From: Erysipelotrichaceae bacterium
GTDB lineage: Bacteria; Bacillota_I; Bacilli_A; Erysipelotrichales; Erysipelotrichaceae
DNA: 38,039 nucleotides
NCBI GenBank assembly: GCA_029974225.1
Contig: JARKSP010000029.1
Location: 1 to 38,039 of the forward strand
Direction of reading: 5' to 3'
Position 1 is the stretch's first letter; each line of letters begins with the position of its first letter. Positions 32,373 to 38,039 of the stretch are shown in pieces. The notes beneath the pieces were generated by a model. That model was not told where the DNA came from and did no database searches. It was given only the letters and a program-made list of their open reading frames with translations. Both the position numbers and the translations under genes were made by a program.

Positions 32373-33422
32373 TTAAATCATTGCCTTTCTCATATTTACA
32401 TAAATTTGCGGAGCGGTATATATCGCTATATCTGCTCTTTCACAATTGACGGTAATAAAACCTAAACCTGAAATAAAATAGTCATTTTTACCTATGTTGA
32501 CAAAAGAATGTTTCTTCATATCTGCAAAACTGTCACAACCATTTAAGGTTGGTTTTAATTCAGTACCATAATTGTTTTCCCATAGCTTATCAGCATTTTC
32601 AGCTTTCCCTCTCCTTATATTCAGCAGATTGGAAACATAGACTACCACATTGGCTCTTTGATTTTTTAAAACATCTATTCTGGCAAGCCCGCCAATTGAA
32701 AGGGTCTGATTTTCCATCAGCTGATAAACTATCGGTCTGATCTGTTTTAAGGGAACCACTGTCTTTAACTGCTTGTTAGAAAGATACATCTGCATTGAAT
32801 TTTCGATAACAATTCCAACGGTATCAATTATGTGATAATCTTCAGTTTTTATTTCATTAATATTAATAGTTGTGACTGGATATCTGTTAACCGTGACAAC
32901 CCTGTCCTGCAGTAAATGATTAATGATGGTGCTTTTTCCAACATTGGCCAGACCAGTCATGATCACCGGTGTATCATCAACTTTGATGTATCTGTTAAAT
33001 ACTTCAATAAAATCATTGTTGACTCCTCTGGTAATGATGGCTTTGGATCTGATTTTAAGTTTTTTTATTCGCTCCAGAACATATTCAGCCAGCTTTTCAA
33101 AATTTATCTTCGCAGGCAGTAAATCACATTTATTCAGAATAATATCACAGCTGTGATGCTGATAAAATTCTACCAGAATACTGTTTAGTGAACTGTCCAG
33201 ATCGAAAATATCAATAATCCAGACAAAATTTCCTTCCAGCCTGTCCAGTTGCCTCATTATCAAATCATTATCTGGTAGAAAATCATTTTCTCTATGCCGG
33301 TCATAATGAATCATTCTAAAGCATCTCTGACAGTAATTCATGTTTAAATCCACAACATAACCAATATCATCTTCATTGCCGGTTTGCAGCTGGACTCCAC
33401 AGCCCATACATTTTCTTTCCAT
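32373..33422 (-). CDS. yqeH: Circularly permuted ribosome-assembly GTPase YqeH
   Basis: 349 residues. YqeH is needed for 30S assembly. A zinc finger of the form CMGCG...YCQRC (C5, C8, C31, C34) is followed by a permuted GTPase order G4-G5-G1-G2-G3: NKCD (97-100), then GLANVGKST (157-165), then DTVG (200-203). The 349-residue length and the C-terminal domain (about 230-349) are as in the Bacillus protein. It is four bases after the 3-TM protein gene and directly abuts yhbY. Nothing in the sequence suggests loss of function: the G1 Lys163 and Ser/Thr are present. Confidence 0.95.
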   Translation of the reverse strand: MERKCMGCGVQLQTGNEDDIGYVVDLNMNYCQRCFRMIHYDRHRENDFLPDNDLIMRQLDRLEGNFVWIIDIFDLDSSLNSILVEFYQHHSCDIILNKCDLLPAKINFEKLAEYVLERIKKLKIRSKAIITRGVNNDFIEVFNRYIKVDDTPVIMTGLANVGKSTIINHLLQDRVVTVNRYPVTTININEIKTEDYHIIDTVGIVIENSMQMYLSNKQLKTVVPLKQIRPIVYQLMENQTLSIGGLARIDVLKNQRANVVVYVSNLLNIRRGKAENADKLWENNYGTELKPTLNGCDSFADMKKHSFVNIGKNDYFISGLGFITVNCERADIAIYTAPQIYVNMRKAMI

Positions 33423-33426
33423 CAGA

Positions 33427-34425
33427 TTACATCCTGGTATATAAATAGTAAAACAGAAGGGCGATGTTAAGCAGACCTAAAATTACTGCGGCAGTTATCA
33501 GAACAGAAATAATATTTTCCTCTTTTTCTTCTTTAAGATATTCTAATTCTTCTTTATCAAGCTGCTGTTTTTCAAGTGTTTCCTGCTTTTCTATTTCCCT
33601 GAAGATCAGATTGGCTTTTTTAATATCCTTTGAAGCAACCTGGTCTGTTATTACCAGTTGAGGCAGACCCTGAGTATTAAGATATGAACTCTCAGAACCT
33701 TCAATATAGATCATTTGAGTTTCGGTCAATTCAACAGGTTGTACTACCTCTGAAACAATCATATCCTGCTTTACTTTTTCCAGATGAACTTCTTCTTTTT
33801 CTGGTTTTTCTTCCGTAATCTGAACTTCCTGCTCAGAAGATTCTTCTGCTGTTTTTTCATCATTCTGTTCAGCACTGATTTTCTTCATCGATAAAGTATC
33901 ATATAGGACATCGATTACATCTCTTGGTTTTTCTTCTTCGATTATAGAATCTTCGCTAACATCTGATTCTTCTTTGACCATGACAGCTGTTTCAGCAGCA
34001 GACTGCTCCTCACCTTTTATAAATACTTCAGCTGTTTCTTCCTTGACAGCAACATCCTCTTCATAAGCAGGTTCTTCTTCAACGAAAATATCTTCTTCGT
34101 TCATACCGATAAACTCAATTTCACTGGCATCAGTAAACTCATAGTTATCATCCTTAATTTCCTCATCAGTTAAAACAAACTCTGGAATTTCCCTTTCTGA
34201 AGGTTTCACTTCTAATTCCTCATCCGCAGAATCTCTCTTTTTTAAAACTAACATAATGACAGTTAATACAATGGCGATTATCAAAGTGACAATAGCTAAA
34301 ATCAACTGATGAAGCGGATTCTTTAACAAGTAAAATTCATTGAAATAGCTTATCAATGAGAAACATCCGATAAATAAAGTAGCATATATGCATATCAGCA
34401 TGACTAAACGTGAAACTCTATTCAT
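33427..34425 (-). CDS. Three-TM membrane protein with long acidic loop, function unknown
   Basis: 332 residues, family not recognised. Two N-terminal membrane segments (about 7-27 and 40-61) are followed by a positively charged LKKRD. Next comes an acidic, low-complexity region (about 65-303) of Glu/Asp/Val/Ser, with a few Lys-rich patches (KEEVHLEKVKQ). A final membrane segment spans 305-329. By the positive-inside rule the acidic region should be cytoplasmic and probably disordered. No catalytic motif appears. The gene sits between parC (two-base gap) and yqeH (four-base gap), so it is co-transcribed with topoisomerase IV and a ribosome-assembly GTPase. It might tether a partner to the membrane; that is only a guess. 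A short FIGC sequence in the first membrane segment does not behave like a lipobox. Confidence 0.85.
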   Translation of the reverse strand: MNRVSRLVMLICIYATLFIGCFSLISYFNEFYLLKNPLHQLILAIVTLIIAIVLTVIMLVLKKRDSADEELEVKPSEREIPEFVLTDEEIKDDNYEFTDASEIEFIGMNEEDIFVEEEPAYEEDVAVKEETAEVFIKGEEQSAAETAVMVKEESDVSEDSIIEEEKPRDVIDVLYDTLSMKKISAEQNDEKTAEESSEQEVQITEEKPEKEEVHLEKVKQDMIVSEVVQPVELTETQMIYIEGSESSYLNTQGLPQLVITDQVASKDIKKANLIFREIEKQETLEKQQLDKEELEYLKEEKEENIISVLITAAVILGLLNIALLFYYLYTRM

Positions 34426-34427
34426 AG

Positions 34428-36905
34428 TTATACCTCCAGGGTCAATTCTTCAAATTCTTTTTTATCTTCTTTTTTGGGAACATCAATTATTTTTATCTCT
34501 GCTATTCCACTGTGATGATACCAGTTTTCAATTGCTGAGGTAGAAAATCTTGAATCTGCTCCCAATAGATTTATATCTTTAGCTTTTAATTCCAGTGGCT
34601 CATTGTTGGAAATGATTCCTAAATCATCGGATAATGAGCTGACAATGACATTTTTTATCTCGGCAGGATTGGTTTTGTTCTTCTTGGCAATCAATAGACC
34701 TTTGGTAGCTCTTCTTGTTACCTGCACATCGCTTAGCTTGATACGTTTAGAATTGCCTTTAGAAGTGATGAAAATCGCTTCCGTCTTATTGGCGGATATA
34801 ATATCCATCGAAGCAACCCTATCTTCACCGCTTAATCTTAGGGCTATCACTCCCTTGGCCCGCGAAGAAACATTTGGAATCTCATCAATAGAATATCTTA
34901 AGGCATAACCATCCTTAGTGACAAGCAAAACTTCGTCACCGTCATAAGCCAGTTTAGCATCAATAACCCGGTCATTGTCCTCTAAATTCATCGCTAGTGA
35001 ACTTCTTGAAGTTCTAACCAGTTTCCAGGAGTTCAAATCAGTTCTCTTGATCATTCCGGCTTCCGAAACACTGACAATCCAGGCATAAGTGTCAAAATCT
35101 TTAACTATAAATGCGGAAACAAACTGTTCGGCATTGTTAACTTTGACATAGTCTGATATATGATTGCCGATTTCGCGCCATTTGGATTCGTTGAGCTGAT
35201 ATAAAGGCACCAGTACATATTCACCTGAAGCGGTAAAGGCCATCAGCGTGTCGATAGTATCCGCTTCAATAAAGCCTATCAGCTCATCAGTTTCCTTTAT
35301 TCCCGGCAGGCTGCTTTCCGTCGAATTGTAAGACCTTAAGGAAACTTTCTTGATATAGCCATCCCTGGTAAATGAGACCATTATCCTTTCGTTGGTTACC
35401 ATTCTGGTCTTATCAATCTGAATATCTTCAATTTCATCTTCGATTACGGTATATCTTTCGTGAGCAAACTTATCTTTCAGCTGCGTAAGCTCTTGACATA
35501 AAACTCTGTTTAATGATGCTGGGTTGCTGATAATTTCGTGTAAATCCTTCATCTCATCAACCAGCTGTTTATACTCGTCCTTTAACGCAAAAATATCAGT
35601 ATTGGTCAGACGATATAAACGCAATTGCACTATCGCCTCAGCCTGAGCATCAGTAAACTCAAATCGGCTGATCAGATTCTTTTTGGCATCAGCTTTATCC
35701 TGACTGCTGCGAATAATCTTTATCACTTCATCCAGAACACTGACAGCCTTGATTAAACCTTCCAGAATGTGACACCTGTTTAAACGTTTATCGAATTCAT
35801 ATTTAGTTCTACGCAGCACAAAATCCTGATAGAATTCAATATAGGCATCCAGCAGATCCGCTAAGCCCAGATACATAGGTCGATTATTAACGATAGCGAC
35901 CATATTGTAGTTATAATAGACCTGCAAATCCGTATTTTTATACAGATAACTTAAAATCAGATCGGCATCGACATCTTTTTTGATGTCAATCACAATCTTC
36001 AAACCGTTTCTATCTGATTCATCACGCACATCTAAAATGCCATCCAGGTCTTTGTTATAGCGAATATCATCAATCTTCTTGACAATATTAGTTTTGACTA
36101 CTTCATAGGGTATTTCAGTGACTACAAGCTGCTGAATGCCACCTTTACCCTTTTCAATGGCTACCTTGCTTCGAATGACGATTCTTCCTTTACCGGTAGT
36201 GAAGGCTTCTTTAATACCATCGATTCCCTGAGCGATTCCTTTCGTCGGAAAATCCGGACCTTTAATGATTTTCATAAGCTCCGCCATACTGCAATCCGGA
36301 TTATTGATCCGATAAACGGTCCCTTCAATAACTTCTTTCAGATTGTGCGGTGGAATGTTGGTAGCATAACCGGCGGCTATACCGGTAGAACCATTAACCA
36401 GCAGGTTAGGAAATCTGGCCGGTAAAACGGTTGGCTCATTTTCCGTATCATCAAAGTTCGCAGTCCAGATGATGGTATCCTTGTCAATATCTTCCAGTAA
36501 GGTAGAGGAAATCTCCGCCAGTCTAGCCTCGGTATAGCGCATTGCTGCCGGAGGGTCATCATCAATTGAGCCGTTGTTACCATGCATTTCAATCAGGGTG
36601 TGATTCAATTTCCAGTTTTGTGAAAGTCTGACCATGGCATCATAAATTGAACTGTCACCATGAGGATGGTAGTTACCAATAACCAGACCGACAGTTTTAG
36701 CACTTTTGCGATAGGCTTTTTCATGGGTGTTGCCATCTTTATGCATCGCATAAAGTATTCTTCTTTGCACTGGCTTTAAACCATCTCTGGCATCAGGCAG
36801 GGCTCTTTCCTGAATAATATTCTTCGCATACTCACCATAGCGATCACTTATCAGGTCTTTTAAAGGAAGTTCTAATATATTCTCTTCAACGTTTTTCTTT
36901 TTCAT
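34428..36905 (-). CDS. parC: DNA topoisomerase IV subunit A
   Basis: 825 residues. ParC cuts and rejoins DNA in the decatenating enzyme ParC2ParE2. The cleavage domain has QRRILYAMHKDG and HPHGDSSIYDAMVRLSQ (80-96), the quinolone region. AAMRYTEARL contains the catalytic Tyr (Y124). GNNGSIDDDPPAAMRYTE distinguishes ParC from GyrA. The GrlA residue E84 of S. aureus corresponds to D89 here. The C-terminal beta-propeller occupies about 490-810. I chose ATG 36905 (GGAGG 9 bases upstream), one base after the parE stop; an upstream extension of 29 codons overlaps parE and has no ribosome-binding site. parE-parC is the usual order. Confidence 0.96.
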   Translation of the reverse strand: MKKKNVEENILELPLKDLISDRYGEYAKNIIQERALPDARDGLKPVQRRILYAMHKDGNTHEKAYRKSAKTVGLVIGNYHPHGDSSIYDAMVRLSQNWKLNHTLIEMHGNNGSIDDDPPAAMRYTEARLAEISSTLLEDIDKDTIIWTANFDDTENEPTVLPARFPNLLVNGSTGIAAGYATNIPPHNLKEVIEGTVYRINNPDCSMAELMKIIKGPDFPTKGIAQGIDGIKEAFTTGKGRIVIRSKVAIEKGKGGIQQLVVTEIPYEVVKTNIVKKIDDIRYNKDLDGILDVRDESDRNGLKIVIDIKKDVDADLILSYLYKNTDLQVYYNYNMVAIVNNRPMYLGLADLLDAYIEFYQDFVLRRTKYEFDKRLNRCHILEGLIKAVSVLDEVIKIIRSSQDKADAKKNLISRFEFTDAQAEAIVQLRLYRLTNTDIFALKDEYKQLVDEMKDLHEIISNPASLNRVLCQELTQLKDKFAHERYTVIEDEIEDIQIDKTRMVTNERIMVSFTRDGYIKKVSLRSYNSTESSLPGIKETDELIGFIEADTIDTLMAFTASGEYVLVPLYQLNESKWREIGNHISDYVKVNNAEQFVSAFIVKDFDTYAWIVSVSEAGMIKRTDLNSWKLVRTSRSSLAMNLEDNDRVIDAKLAYDGDEVLLVTKDGYALRYSIDEIPNVSSRAKGVIALRLSGEDRVASMDIISANKTEAIFITSKGNSKRIKLSDVQVTRRATKGLLIAKKNKTNPAEIKNVIVSSLSDDLGIISNNEPLELKAKDINLLGADSRFSTSAIENWYHHSGIAEIKIIDVPKKEDKKEFEELTLEV

Positions 36906-36906
36906 A

Positions 36907-38039
36907 TTAGTTATCCTCCAGTATATATCCATCTTCCAAGGTAAAGGTGACATATGATTCAATCCATTCTCTTCTGATAGCTGCATTATCACCCATCAGG
37001 GTGCTGAATCTTTTATCCGTCGAATGATTGTCATCAATTCCTACCTGAATCAGGGTTCTGGTTTCTGGATTCATTGTGGTTTCCCACAGCTGATCAGCAT
37101 TCATTTCGCCCAGACCCTTATAACGCTGGATATCAACTTTGCCATACTTCTCTTTTAAAGCAATAAGCTGGTCTTCATTATAGGCATAAAAGAACTCTTT
37201 ACCTTTGGTAACCTTATAAAGCGGAGGTAAAGCGATATAAACCATACCGGCATCAATTAATGGACGCATATAACGATAAAAGAAGGTTAAAAGTAAAACC
37301 TGAATATGGGAGCCATCAACATCGGCATCAGTCATAATGATAATTTTACTATAGTTGGAATCTTCAACATCAAACGAATCACCGATTCCAGCACCAATTG
37401 TCTGGGTCAAAGTATAAAGCTCTTCATTCTTATTAATATCAGTCAGTGAGGCTTTTTCCGTATTAAGAACTTTTCCTCTTAACGGCAGTATAGCCTGATA
37501 TCTGGAGTCTCTACCCTGTTTGGCACTACCGCCTGCTGAATCACCTTCAACCAGAAACAGTTCTTTTACCTCTGCATCCTTAGATTGAGCAACCGCCAGT
37601 TTTCCGGATAAGGCTCGCTCATCCTTCTTATTTCTTTTGCTTTTTCTGGCTTCCTCTTTTGCTTTGCGGGCAGCTTCTCTGGCTGCTGCTGATTTAAGCA
37701 TCTTTTTTATCAGATCATTAGAAAGTTCCTTATTTTCATCTAAAAAGTAAGACAGCTGTTCTGAAACCAGATTCTCCACCACCCCTCTGGCTTCAGGTGT
37801 CCCCAGTTTGGATTTAGTCTGCCCTTCAAACTGCAGCAGATCTTCAGCAATATTGACGGAAATAATGCTGATCAGTCCATCTCTGACATCATTACCTTCC
37901 AGGTTTTTATCCTTTTCCTTCAAAAGACCGTTCTTTCTGGCATATTCGTTAAAACATTTGGTGAAGGCTGTTTTATAGCCGATTTCATGCGAGCCGCCAA
38001 AAGGAGTTCGAACATGGTTAACAAAGGAATAGGCATTTT
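36907..38039 (-). CDS. parE: DNA topoisomerase IV subunit B (partial, N-terminus beyond window)
   Basis: The frame is open to the window edge. It encodes the last 376 or so residues of the ATPase subunit of topoisomerase IV. Conserved content includes VNHVRTPFGGSHEIGYKTA in the transducer domain and the Lys/Leu segment LLKEKDKNLEGNDVRDGL. The TOPRIM region has LVEGDSAGGSAKQGRD and MTDADVDGSHIQVLLLTFFYR, the metal-binding DxD. The C-terminal KRYKGLGEMN-like block (IQRYKGLGEMNADQLWETTM) follows. A shorter frame beginning at an internal TTG (37923) is not the true start, because homology continues past it. It is the first gene of the dense parE-parC operon seen here. Confidence 0.95.
   Translation of the reverse strand, partial: NAYSFVNHVRTPFGGSHEIGYKTAFTKCFNEYARKNGLLKEKDKNLEGNDVRDGLISIISVNIAEDLLQFEGQTKSKLGTPEARGVVENLVSEQLSYFLDENKELSNDLIKKMLKSAAAREAARKAKEEARKSKRNKKDERALSGKLAVAQSKDAEVKELFLVEGDSAGGSAKQGRDSRYQAILPLRGKVLNTEKASLTDINKNEELYTLTQTIGAGIGDSFDVEDSNYSKIIIMTDADVDGSHIQVLLLTFFYRYMRPLIDAGMVYIALPPLYKVTKGKEFFYAYNEDQLIALKEKYGKVDIQRYKGLGEMNADQLWETTMNPETRTLIQVGIDDNHSTDKRFSTLMGDNAAIRREWIESYVTFTLEDGYILEDN

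Noticed and set aside
34340-34425. Lipobox (FIGC) in the 3-TM protein
   Set aside because: Phe at the -3 position is unusual, and another membrane segment follows at once; a plain membrane segment is simpler.
36906-36992. N-terminal extension of parC by 29 codons
   Set aside because: It overlaps the end of parE in another frame and has no ribosome-binding site; the ATG at 36905 is preceded by GGAGG.
37923-38039. parE beginning at an internal TTG (37923)
   Set aside because: Conserved ParE sequence continues upstream to the window edge, so the gene is partial and the TTG is a Leu codon.
1-38039. Phage, IS, toxin-antitoxin or CRISPR elements
   Set aside because: No integrase, transposase, inverted terminal repeats, direct-repeat arrays or cas genes were found; gene content and strand bias are those of a stable housekeeping region.

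Overview
The window is AT-rich chromosomal DNA of a low-GC Gram-positive bacterium (Bacillota). The set of informational genes supports this: a PolC-type replicative polymerase, RecU as Holliday-junction resolvase, DnaD, the L21–Prp–L27 locus with a cleavable L27 leader, FakA/Asp23 and DivIB. Some traits suggest a lineage near the Erysipelotrichia or walled relatives of Mollicutes: compact gene order, a NadD-like/YqeK fusion and a divergent PolC. That placement is inference. TGA is read as stop (dnaD, the YqeK fusion), so the standard bacterial code fits. I found no tRNA, rRNA, CRISPR array, insertion sequence, prophage or integration site. No stretch longer than about 280 bases lacks a gene.

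Layout from left to right, minus strand unless stated. (1) 1-1868: two tandem paralogous lipoproteins of unknown function, one cut by the window edge. They are followed by about 190 AT-rich bases in which I can assign no promoter firmly. (2) 2053-3965: psuK-psuG, pseudouridine breakdown, with its own extended -10 promoter and a terminator. (3) 3973-8711: rimP-nusA-ylxR-infB-rbfA, the transcription/translation-factor operon, with a good promoter, a 5' leader hairpin and a terminator. (4) 8720-16504: recG-rnc-polC and a glycerophosphodiesterase. (5) 16513-21289: murG-murB-divIB-asp23-fakA, covering peptidoglycan precursors, the divisome and fatty-acid phosphorylation. (6) 21306-22978: ruvA-ruvB. 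(7) 22970-25374: rplU-prp-rpmA with an L21-type leader, then obgE. (8) 25459-28824, plus strand: recU and a class A penicillin-binding protein, divergent from rplU. (9) 28831-29977: dnaD-nth. (10) 29993-30570, plus strand: a membrane-anchored thioredoxin-like protein. (11) 30557-38039: parE-parC-(3-TM acidic protein)-yqeH-yhbY-(NadD-like/YqeK)-mtnN. This last block is packed with gaps of 0-4 bases or 4-base overlaps, so it is almost certainly one transcript.

Most of the window is conserved housekeeping, and I see no convincing new defence, mobile or biosynthetic system. The points most worth a second look are: substitutions at key residues of PolC (Tyr for His in exonuclease motif III, Asn for His in the PHP domain), a degenerate NadD-like half fused to YqeK, the duplicated lipoproteins built from an internal repeat, an uncharacterised acidic membrane protein inside the topoisomerase IV/ribosome-assembly operon, and a CxxC-less thioredoxin-like protein. 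Several start codons were moved from the longest ORF to sites with a ribosome-binding sequence: nusA, ylxR, murG, ruvB, obgE, nth, dnaD and parC.
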